A stretch of 37,211 nt of DNA from the NCBI GenBank assembly GCA_000432515.1, contig HF996035.1:16994-54204 (forward strand), read 5' to 3'. The position numbers were made by a program, and so were the translations under genes. Shown here piece after piece: positions 24,883 to 31,399 of the stretch. The notes under the pieces are model-generated. The model saw nothing but the letters and a program-made list of their open reading frames with translations. It searched no databases and was not told the DNA's origin. Every line of letters begins with the position of its first letter. The stretch's first letter is position 1. The DNA is from Bacteroides sp. CAG:545 (GTDB taxonomy: Bacteria; Bacteroidota; Bacteroidia; Bacteroidales; UBA932).

Positions 24883-24913
24883 TTGACAATTTGCCGATAA
24901 TCCATTATCTTTG
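24883..24913 (+). promoter_or_regulatory. Consensus promoter of the DUF3990-Xre pair
   Basis: TTG (24883-24885), a 20-bp spacer and TATCTTTG (24906-24913). Expected start of transcription is near 24920, immediately before the palindrome at 24923. Confidence 0.75.
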
Positions 24914-24922
24914 CAAAAAGTG

Positions 24923-24934
24923 ACGTTATAACGT
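24923..24934. promoter_or_regulatory. Perfect 12-bp palindrome, probable operator
   Basis: ACGTTATAACGT is its own reverse complement. It lies about 10 bp downstream of the -7 box and 8 bp before the toxin-candidate ATG, covering the expected start region. This is where an autoregulating antitoxin would bind; the second gene of the pair has an Xre-type DNA-binding domain. Confidence 0.6.
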
Positions 24935-24942
24935 GAGTTTTT

Positions 24943-25617
24943 ATGAAACTGAAATTGTATCATGGCTCTGCCAATATCATAGAAAAACCGGAATTCGGAC
25001 TTGGAAATGCGAAGAACGATTACGGTTTGGGATTTTATTGCACTGAACATATTGAACTGGCCAAGGAATGGGCCTGCGCTGAAAATCGGGACGGCTTTGC
25101 CAATGAGTATGAATTGAAAATGGACGGATTGACCGTATTGAACTTGTCGGAAGCTGAGTATCATATACTTAACTGGCTTGCGATTCTGTTGGAAAACCGG
25201 ACATTTGTAATAGAACGAGGACTCCCGTCGGCAGCAAAAGAATACATCCTTTCGGAATTCCTTCCCGACTACAAGAAGGCCGATGTGATACGCGGCTACA
25301 GAGCCGATGATTCCTACTTCTCATTTGCATCTGCTTTCTTGAACAACACGGTTTCACTGGAGCAACTGGGGAAAGCCATGAAATTGGGGAAACTGGGAGA
25401 GCAAGTGGTCATTAAGAGCCGGAATGCCTTTGAGCAACTTGAGTATTCCCGTGCTGTCCTTGCAGACAATCAGACCTATTACCCGAAAAAAGCTGCACGT
25501 GACAGGACTGCACGTGACACGTTCAGAAGCGAAAGAGAGAAAACAGTGTTGGACGGCACATATGTTATTGACATTGTAAGAAATAATTGGAAGAATGATG
25601 ATTCGCGCTTACGATAA
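24943..25617 (+). CDS. DUF3990 protein, ADP-ribosyltransferase-like; toxin candidate
   Basis: A 224-residue cytosolic protein of the DUF3990 family, which to my knowledge is placed with ADP-ribosyltransferase-fold domains. The N-terminal LYHGS (His7) and DYGLGFYCTEHIELAKEWA (Tyr32 in GFY) correspond to the first two positions of the H-Y-E/Q type NAD-binding site. GEQVVIKSRNAFEQLEY (153-169) is where the third residue is expected. It ends with the family's GTYVIDIVRNNW segment. The next gene overlaps its end by 23 bp and encodes an Xre-type regulator, the layout of RES-Xre and HigBA systems. A toxin that modifies a target with, or depletes, NAD is the leading hypothesis; no activity can be shown here. 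Confidence 0.75.
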   Translation: MKLKLYHGSANIIEKPEFGLGNAKNDYGLGFYCTEHIELAKEWACAENRDGFANEYELKMDGLTVLNLSEAEYHILNWLAILLENRTFVIERGLPSAAKEYILSEFLPDYKKADVIRGYRADDSYFSFASAFLNNTVSLEQLGKAMKLGKLGEQVVIKSRNAFEQLEYSRAVLADNQTYYPKKAARDRTARDTFRSEREKTVLDGTYVIDIVRNNWKNDDSRLR

Positions 25618-26281
25618 AACTTATTTGGAAGATGCAATGCTGAATCTGGCAGTGGCTCTGGATTATGGCTCCATTGCATGTGCCGGAGGCATCGATGAGT
25701 TTTATGACAGGATGCTTGCCGGAAATGTGATACGCCAATTCGAGAAAGGCAATCCGAAATACGTTTCCGGTTTGTCCGGCATTGAATTGGGGAAAAAGAT
25801 TATTGAAAGCACAGGCGGCCGTGCCAGGGACTATAACTATGTGCTTGATGACCGTTCTGTCATTTTCTGGACAGGCTGGGTGCTGGCGTATCTTCAGTGG
25901 TACACCAATCTCTCATTTGAATCCCTGAATGCAAAAGGTGTTGATGTCCATAGAGTTATGGATATGTATCCTACATTTCATGAGGCAGACATAAGCAAGT
26001 TCGTGTATTCAGCATTGAAAATCATGTCAAAATCCGAAACGGATCTTTCCCCGCTGAAACGCCAGCGCAAGTCCGCCGGATTTACTCAGCAGGAACTCGC
26101 GGAACGGTCCGGTGTATCATTGAGGATGATCCGCGCCTATGAACAGAACAAGCAGGACATTTCCAAGGCAGAAGCTGCCGCAGTGCTGAATCTCGCTTCC
26201 GTACTCGGCTGTTCACCATATTCCCTGTTGTCTAGTCCTGAAATAAGTTTACCGATATTGAACAAGGAGCGCAACCTGTAA
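25595..26281 (+). CDS. Xre-family regulator with N-terminal partner domain; antitoxin candidate
   Basis: A 228-residue protein. Residues 2 to about 140 form a helical domain without a name I can give with certainty (IRAYDKTYLEDAMLNLAVAL, then VSGLSGIEL, FWTGWVLAYLQWYT and MYPTFHEADI). I recognise the pattern as one that accompanies DUF3990 genes in Clostridia and Bacteroidota. Residues 153-212 are a Cro/C1 helix-turn-helix (GFTQQELAERSGVSLRMIRA as the core). Translation starts inside the end of the toxin candidate at tandem ATGs (25595 or 25598), implying coupling. The N-domain may neutralise the partner while the C-terminal HTH represses the promoter at the palindrome 24923-24934. The last codons form one arm of a long inverted repeat. 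Confidence 0.72.
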   Translation: MMIRAYDKTYLEDAMLNLAVALDYGSIACAGGIDEFYDRMLAGNVIRQFEKGNPKYVSGLSGIELGKKIIESTGGRARDYNYVLDDRSVIFWTGWVLAYLQWYTNLSFESLNAKGVDVHRVMDMYPTFHEADISKFVYSALKIMSKSETDLSPLKRQRKSAGFTQQELAERSGVSLRMIRAYEQNKQDISKAEAAAVLNLASVLGCSPYSLLSSPEISLPILNKERNL

Positions 26282-26380
26282 ACCACTGAGTAACAGAGGT
26301 TTAGGCATTTTCAGAGTTGTGAAAATCATAACTCTGATTTTGGTTAAATTCCTGATACACAGCCATTTGCAGGTTGCGCT
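26268..26380. repeat. Nested inverted repeat at the 3' end of the toxin-antitoxin candidate
   Basis: AGCGCAACCTGTAA (26268-26281, last codons and stop of the Xre gene) is the inverse of TTGCAGGTTGCGCT (26367-26380) with 13 of 14 pairs. Inside it TCAGAGTTGT (26311-26320) pairs with ATAACTCTGA (26328-26337) with one G-T. The inner hairpin is followed by TTTTGG and may act as a weak terminator. The outer arms look like ends of a small element or a recombination scar. No gene is present from 26282 to 26630. Confidence 0.5.
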
Positions 26381-26413
26381 ACAACATCGGCCTTGTGTAT
26401 GGGTGTAAGGCGG

Positions 26414-26449
26414 CAGCCTGACGGGATGAGCGAAGCGAACCTTTGGCGG
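26414..26449. repeat. 36-bp repeat, right copy
   Basis: Direct copy of 23557-23592 (33 of 36 bases). It lies between the inverted repeat and the AT-rich upstream region of nfeD, so the two copies enclose about 2.9 kb that holds only accessory genes. Confidence 0.65.
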
Positions 26450-26534
26450 CGTTACCACCCACCGGACTTGTAAAAAAAATCATTAAAACCTAAATATTTC
26501 CCCGATTTCTTTCAATTAACATTAAAAAGGTGAA

Positions 26535-26576
26535 ATTTTACGAATCTGGTAGAAAATTTATCGATATTCGTAAAAT
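26535..26576. promoter_or_regulatory. 11-bp inverted repeat upstream of the NfeD-flotillin operon
   Basis: ATTTTACGAAT (26535-26545) and ATTCGTAAAAT (26566-26576) are perfect inverse copies separated by 20 bp, so the half-sites are 31 bp apart, about three helical turns. Between them lies TATCGATA (26559-26566). No TAnnTTTG -7 box is seen, which hints at an activator or an alternative sigma factor. Confidence 0.5.
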
Positions 26577-26602
26577 AGTTTTTATATTAGCGGAAACAAC
26601 CT

Positions 26603-26615
26603 GGGACATTGTCCC
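26603..26615. promoter_or_regulatory. 13-bp palindrome in the nfeD leader
   Basis: GGGACA-T-TGTCCC, a perfect dyad 15 bp before the nfeD ATG. It could be an operator or a leader hairpin. Confidence 0.4.
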
Positions 26616-26630
26616 GAAACATTATTAACT

Positions 26631-27248
26631 ATGATTACAGAATGGTGGACTTCGCTTGACTTGTTCATGAAGATTCTATGGTGCATCGCCATAGCCACTT
26701 CATTGACTTTTATTATCCAGAGCATACTTACATTTGTCGGCATTGACTCGGACACCGACTTGGGCGGCGACATTGACCCGGATTTCGGCGGTGGCCTGGA
26801 TATGCATCCGGACTTTGACGGGGATCCTTCGATGAACCTGTTCACGTTCAGGAACTTGGTGAATTTCTTTCTCGGGTTCAGCTGGACGGCCATACTGATG
26901 CATGGCAAGTTCGGTTCTGAAGCATTGGTCCTGCTTCTGGCGTTCGTTGTCGGCGTGGCCCTTGTCACTGTCGTGATGCTGATGTTCAAGTGGCTGGCCG
27001 GGATGCAGCAGTCGGGGAATATCAATGTCTATAAATCTGCGGCCGGATGTCACGGAAAGGTCTATCTGACCATTCCGGGGGAGAGACACGGAACTGGCAA
27101 TGTCCAGATAACCATCAATGGCGCTGTGCGTGAATATGATGCCGTAACTGACTGTGATTCAATTCCTACCGGAGCTCAGATAAAGGTCGTGGAAGTAGTG
27201 GATTCCAGTACATTGCTCGTGGAACCGCTGGAACCGCTTATAATTTGA
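26631..27248 (+). CDS. NfeD-like membrane protein with OB domain
   Basis: A 205-residue membrane protein: one helix at about 13-36, then an acidic glycine-rich linker (about 38-68, many D/G residues such as DTDLGGDIDPDFGGG). Two more helices follow (about 72-92 and 97-120) and a C-terminal soluble beta-rich OB-type domain (about 135-205, CHGKVYLTIPGERHGTGNVQITI). This is the NfeD family, which in Bacillus and many other bacteria is co-encoded with flotillin and partners it in membrane microdomains. The flotillin gene follows 29 bp downstream. The linker resembles a calcium-binding acidic loop but no clean EF-hand is present. Confidence 0.82.
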   Translation: MITEWWTSLDLFMKILWCIAIATSLTFIIQSILTFVGIDSDTDLGGDIDPDFGGGLDMHPDFDGDPSMNLFTFRNLVNFFLGFSWTAILMHGKFGSEALVLLLAFVVGVALVTVVMLMFKWLAGMQQSGNINVYKSAAGCHGKVYLTIPGERHGTGNVQITINGAVREYDAVTDCDSIPTGAQIKVVEVVDSSTLLVEPLEPLII

Positions 27249-27277
27249 CACTATAATAATACCTAATTCATTGTGAT

Positions 27278-28702
27278 ATGGAAATAATTATCATCATTGC
27301 GATTGCGGTAGTCGTGCTCATCGTCACATTGTCCGCAATACTCCACCGCTACAAGCGTTGTCCGTCTGACAAGATTCTCGTAATCTACGGAAAGACAGGA
27401 AGAAACAAGAACGGAGGTGCTTCATCTGCCAAGTGTATTCACGGAGGGGCGTCGTTCATCTGGCCTGTTTTCCAGAGCTACTCTTTCCTGGATCTTACTC
27501 CGATTTCCATCGAATGCAATCTTACCAATGCGCTCAGCAAGCAGAATATCCGTGTGGATGTGCCTTGCCGATTCACTGTCGGCATCTCCACTGAGCCTGA
27601 CAATATGACCAATGCGGCTGAACGTCTGCTCGGTCTCACCATCGAGAATATCCAGAACATCGCCACCGATATCCTCTTCGGACAGCTCAGACTCGTCATC
27701 GCGACCATGGACATCGAGGAGATCAACTCCGACCGCGACAAGTTCCTCGCCAATGTCAGTACCAATGTCGAGGCAGAGCTCCGCAAGATCGGTCTTAAGC
27801 TTATCAATGTGAATGTCACCGATATCCGCGACGAGTCCGGCTACATCGAGGCTCTCGGAAAGGAGGCAGCTGCCAAGGCTATCAATGATGCCAAGAAGAG
27901 CGTTGCCGAGCAGAACCGTTTCGGTGAGATCGGTAAGGCAGAGGCTGACAGGGACAAGGATATCCGCATTGCCGAGACTGTCCGCGACACCAGAATTTCC
28001 ACTGCCGATGCCAATGCAAAGGCTGTCGAGGGTGAGAACAATTCCAAGATTGCAATCGCCAATTCGGATGCCGTCAGGCGTGAAAAGGAGGCTGAAGCTG
28101 CAAGAATTGCGATAGCAGCGGAAAAGGTCCAGGCCGCTATGGCGATGGAAGAGGCATATAAGGCAGAGCAGAGTGCCGAGCTTGCGCGTGCTGCCAGAGA
28201 GCAGGCTACCCAGCAGGCAAACATTGTGGTTCCTGCCCAGATTGAGAAGGAAAAGGCCATCATTGACGCCGAGGCTGAAGCAGAAAAGCTGCGCAGGACA
28301 GCTCAGGGTGAGGCTGATGCGATTTACGCGAAGATGGCTGCCCAGGCAAAGGGTATCGAAGAAATTCTTACCAAGCAGGCTGATGGTTTCCAGAGGCTTG
28401 TCAATGCTGCTGAAGGTGATGCACAGAAGGCTGTGCTCATGCTTATCGCGGATAAGCTTCCTGAACTTGTCAAGACTCAGGTCGAGGCTGTCAAGGGCAT
28501 CAAGATCGACAAGGTTACCGTCTGGGACGGAAACGGCAAGGGTGACGGCAAGACGTCCACTGCCAATTTCATCTCCGGTATGATGCAGTCTGTTCCGCCA
28601 CTTGACGAGCTGTTCAAGATGGCAGGTATGAATCTTCCGAGCTATCTCAAGGGAGCAGAAGTGAAGCCACAGTCTCCGGCAGAAGGGGAGGCTACTGAAT
28701 AA
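27278..28702 (+). CDS. Flotillin-like SPFH-domain protein
   Basis: A 474-residue scaffold protein of bacterial membrane microdomains. Residues 1-22 are a single membrane segment (MEIIIIIAIAVVVLIVTLSA). The SPFH/band-7 domain follows at about 27-190 (GKTGRNKNGGASSAKCIHGG to KLINVNVTDI). A long alanine/glutamate-rich coiled coil (about 200-390) carries the flotillin EA repeats (EKEAEAARIAIAAEK, DAEAEAEKLRR). It oligomerises on the inner leaflet and organises membrane proteins and fluidity. It lies between NfeD and a small HTH gene (5-bp gap), all probably one transcript under the inverted repeat at 26535-26576. Confidence 0.9.
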   Translation: MEIIIIIAIAVVVLIVTLSAILHRYKRCPSDKILVIYGKTGRNKNGGASSAKCIHGGASFIWPVFQSYSFLDLTPISIECNLTNALSKQNIRVDVPCRFTVGISTEPDNMTNAAERLLGLTIENIQNIATDILFGQLRLVIATMDIEEINSDRDKFLANVSTNVEAELRKIGLKLINVNVTDIRDESGYIEALGKEAAAKAINDAKKSVAEQNRFGEIGKAEADRDKDIRIAETVRDTRISTADANAKAVEGENNSKIAIANSDAVRREKEAEAARIAIAAEKVQAAMAMEEAYKAEQSAELARAAREQATQQANIVVPAQIEKEKAIIDAEAEAEKLRRTAQGEADAIYAKMAAQAKGIEEILTKQADGFQRLVNAAEGDAQKAVLMLIADKLPELVKTQVEAVKGIKIDKVTVWDGNGKGDGKTSTANFISGMMQSVPPLDELFKMAGMNLPSYLKGAEVKPQSPAEGEATE

Positions 28703-28707
28703 CGATT

Positions 28708-28917
28708 ATGCCGATTACAGTTAACATAGATGTAATGTTGGCTCGCAGGAAGATGTCGAGCGGAGAACTGGCTGAGAAAGTCGGTATCTCCGCCACGAAT
28801 CTTTCCATTCTTAAGACAGGCAAGGCCAAGGCAGTGCGTTTCTCTACTCTGGAGGCTCTCTGCCGCGCCCTCGACTGTCAGCCCGGCGACATTCTCGAAT
28901 ATGTCCCGGAGGACTAG
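28708..28917 (+). CDS. Small Xre-family HTH regulator
   Basis: A 69-residue protein that is a single Cro/C1-type helix-turn-helix (about 6-63, NIDVMLARRKMSSGELAEKV, then ISATNLSILKTGKAKAVRFSTLEALCRALDCQPGDILEY). It resembles the YozG-type short regulators. It starts 5 bp after the flotillin stop codon and is probably co-transcribed. A role in controlling the operon through the inverted repeat upstream of nfeD is possible but unproven; such small regulators often also sit beside unrelated membrane genes. Confidence 0.85.
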   Translation: MPITVNIDVMLARRKMSSGELAEKVGISATNLSILKTGKAKAVRFSTLEALCRALDCQPGDILEYVPED

Positions 28918-28925
28918 CCGATATT

Positions 28926-28957
28926 GTCCCACATAAAAGTGGACGTATGTTATTTTT
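28926..28957 (+). terminator. Possible terminator after the flotillin operon
   Basis: GTCCCAC (28926-28932) pairs with GTGGAC (28939-28944) with one bulged C, and a T-rich stretch follows (TTATTTTTTT ending near 28959). Moderate hairpin only; the same bases could overlap the promoter of the GH3 gene (TTG at 28924, TATGTTAT at 28946). Confidence 0.4.
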
Positions 28958-28969
28958 TTAAATTCAATT

Positions 28970-31294
28970 ATGATGAAAAGTTTATTGCTTACAGCACTTT
29001 TCGCGGTTTCAGCGCTGTCAGCATCGGCAGATGTGCCGCCGCAACTTCGTGAGGACAATATTCCGGAGGTCGTGGCAGCCATGACACCGGAAGAAAAGTG
29101 CACCCTTATAATCGGCGGAAGAGCTGCCAGTTTCAATGGAATCGGCTTTACCAACACCGGCGTTCCGGGAGCGGCAGGCGTGATCAACGGCATTCCACGA
29201 CTCGGCATTTCTACAGTAGTCCTTGCTGTCGGTCCTGTCATTCCTACAGTAGTCCTTGCTGACGGTCCTGCCGGCCTTCGCATTGCACCAAAACGAAAAG
29301 GCGATACCCGGACATTCTACTGTACCGGTTATCCGATTGCCACAATGCTTTCTTCCACATGGAATCCGGAGCTCGTCGAGGAAGCCGGAAGGAATATGGG
29401 CAATGAAGTCCTCGAATATGGAGTGGACATTCTGCTTGCCCCAGGCGCCAACATACATAGGAATCCGCTCTGCGGAAGGAATTTCGAGTACTATTCCGAA
29501 GACCCGCTGCTGTCGGGCAAAATGGCGGCGGCAATGATCAACGGAATCGAGTCCAACGGAGTGGGAACCTCGCTGAAGCATTTTGCTGTCAATAATCAGG
29601 AACTTAACCGTCTGGCCAACAATGCCATCGTGTCCGAGCGTGCGCTAAGGGAAATCTATCTCAAGAACTTCGAGATAGCTGTCCGCGAATCGCAGCCGTG
29701 GACCATCATGACATCATACAACTTCATCAACGGGGAACATGCAGCCGAGAGCAAGAGGCTCCTGACCGATATGCTTCGTGGTGAATGGGGCTTTGAAGGT
29801 GCGGTGATGACCGACTGGAACGGCGGTTACGATGATGCTGCCATAGTCCGTGCCGGAAACGAGATGATACAGCCGGGACGTGACTCGCGCTATATCAATC
29901 TCCTGAACGCCATCAAGGACGGCAGCCTGAGTATGGAAGACGTGGACAGGACAGTGACCAGAATCCTCAAACTGGTCATCAACACTCCGAAGTTCAAGGG
30001 TTATGAACCGTCCGAGGCGCCAGATCTCAAAGCCCACGCAAAAGTGTGCAAAAAGGTTGCTGATGAGGGAGTTGTGCTCTTGAAAAACAATTCCGCAGCA
30101 CTGCCGATGTCCAAGGACAATGAAATAGCTCTCTTCGGCATAACATCTTATGATTTCATCGCAGGCGGTACCGGTTCCGGCGACGTGAACAGGCCTTATG
30201 TGGTGGACCTCATGAGCGGACTTTCCAATGCCGGTTTCCGTCTTGAGCCTGAACTGGATGCCTTCTACCAGGATTATATGAAGGCTGAAGCGTTGAGATG
30301 CAAGACGATTAACGAGGGCAAAAAGTGGTTCGTTGACAGGGAAAGGGCAATCGAGGTAGTTCCTGAAGACCTCATTGTCAAGTCTGCCGCCAATGCAGAT
30401 GACGCCGTGATTACGATCGGCCGTGTCTTCGGTGAAGGAAAGGACCGGGACTACTATCACAGCTATCTCCTTTCTGACAGGGAGAAGGAATTGATTTCCA
30501 AAGCCTCCGAAGCGTTCCATGCGGAGGGCAAGAAAGTGACGGTCATTCTCAATGTAGGCGGACTTGTGGAAATGGCGTCATGGCAGGACAATGTGGATGC
30601 AGTCGTATTGTGCTGGCAGCCTGGACAGGAAGGCGGCAATACCGTGGCATCCGTCCTGAGCGGCGAGGTAAATCCGAGCGGACATCTTCCTGCTACAATT
30701 TCTACGGAGTATGCGCTGGAGCCGACTGCAAAGAATTTCCCTCAGGTCTTTGCCGACAAGCCGTTCAACTATTCATACTATCGTCAGCTGACCGACAGGA
30801 AACTTCCGTTGCACACCGTCAGGAACATTGACTTTACCGAGTATGAGGAAGGCATCTATGTGGGCTACAGGTATTTCAATACATTTGCACCTAAAGCGGT
30901 GGCCTATCCTTTCGGATTCGGACTTAGCTATACCACATTTGATTTCAAGGATATGAAGGTCGAGTCTGCCGGAGACGGCTGGGACGTACAGGTGACAGTC
31001 ACAAATACCGGAAAGGTCAATGGAAAAGACGTCGTACAGCTTTATGTGAGGGCTCCGAAGGGTGAACTTGACAAGCCGGAGAGAGAACTGAAAGGCTTTG
31101 CCAAAACCAAAGAACTCGCTCCTGGTGAGAGCTGTACTGTGACGATCCATATTGCTGAAAGCAGTCTCGCTTCATATAACGAGAAAACGTCCAGCTGGGA
31201 AACCGATCCCGGAAAATATGTATTCATGGCATCAAAGGACGCGTCAGACTGCCAGTTGAAGAAAGTCGTAAAGGTATCTGGGACAGACCGATGA
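28970..31294 (+). CDS. Secreted GH3 beta-glycosidase
   Basis: A 774-residue exported glycoside hydrolase of family 3, probably a beta-glucosidase acting on oligosaccharides in the periplasm. It has a signal peptide (about 1-22), the N-terminal TIM-barrel domain (about 28-330) with the nucleophile Asp282 in VMTDWNGG, and KHFAVNNQE and RNFEYYSEDP as typical blocks. A C-terminal alpha/beta domain (about 355-600) and a fibronectin-III-like domain (about 685-765) follow. An 11-residue in-frame duplication lies directly before the substrate-binding DGPAGLR motif: the true motif has Asp98, the extra copy reads VLAVGPVIP with Val87. Tandem ATGs (28970, 28973) are alternative starts. No SusCD or other CAZyme is adjacent. 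Confidence 0.9.
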   Translation: MMKSLLLTALFAVSALSASADVPPQLREDNIPEVVAAMTPEEKCTLIIGGRAASFNGIGFTNTGVPGAAGVINGIPRLGISTVVLAVGPVIPTVVLADGPAGLRIAPKRKGDTRTFYCTGYPIATMLSSTWNPELVEEAGRNMGNEVLEYGVDILLAPGANIHRNPLCGRNFEYYSEDPLLSGKMAAAMINGIESNGVGTSLKHFAVNNQELNRLANNAIVSERALREIYLKNFEIAVRESQPWTIMTSYNFINGEHAAESKRLLTDMLRGEWGFEGAVMTDWNGGYDDAAIVRAGNEMIQPGRDSRYINLLNAIKDGSLSMEDVDRTVTRILKLVINTPKFKGYEPSEAPDLKAHAKVCKKVADEGVVLLKNNSAALPMSKDNEIALFGITSYDFIAGGTGSGDVNRPYVVDLMSGLSNAGFRLEPELDAFYQDYMKAEALRCKTINEGKKWFVDRERAIEVVPEDLIVKSAANADDAVITIGRVFGEGKDRDYYHSYLLSDREKELISKASEAFHAEGKKVTVILNVGGLVEMASWQDNVDAVVLCWQPGQEGGNTVASVLSGEVNPSGHLPATISTEYALEPTAKNFPQVFADKPFNYSYYRQLTDRKLPLHTVRNIDFTEYEEGIYVGYRYFNTFAPKAVAYPFGFGLSYTTFDFKDMKVESAGDGWDVQVTVTNTGKVNGKDVVQLYVRAPKGELDKPERELKGFAKTKELAPGESCTVTIHIAESSLASYNEKTSSWETDPGKYVFMASKDASDCQLKKVVKVSGTDR
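29211..29276 (+). repeat. 33-bp tandem duplication inside the GH3 gene
   Basis: The unit beginning CTACAGTAGTCCTTGCTG occurs at 29211 and again at 29244. The first 27 bases differ at one position (T to A), after which the copies diverge. It encodes TVVLAVGPVIP followed by TVVLADGPAGL and keeps the frame. Confidence 0.9.
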
Positions 31295-31340
31295 CTGGGA
31301 TGCCGTCAATATGACGGGGCACCGGCAATCTTTGTTTGAT

Positions 31341-31380
31341 AAAAAAACACCTGATGCGATTTCCTGCACCAGGTGTTTTT
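31341..31380. terminator. Bidirectional intrinsic terminator between GH3 and infB
   Basis: AACACCTG (31346-31353) pairs with CAGGTGTT (31370-31377), extended by the A-run before and T-run after to about 11 bp. It is flanked by T residues in both directions and can serve the GH3 gene (plus) and infB (minus). Confidence 0.85.
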
Positions 31381-31399
31381 CAAATTATGCGCGAAAGCT

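Noticed and set aside
26249..26458. Minus-strand frame of 69 codons over the inverted repeat
   Set aside because: Covers repeats and the antitoxin-candidate 3' end; composition is not protein-like.
26535..26576. Sigma-W-type promoter before nfeD
   Set aside because: TGAAA and CGTA-like elements are present but their spacing does not fit the Bacillus consensus.
22780..26630. Prophage or integrative element
   Set aside because: No integrase, structural, mobilisation or replication genes are present; only a dead transposase fragment and repeats.
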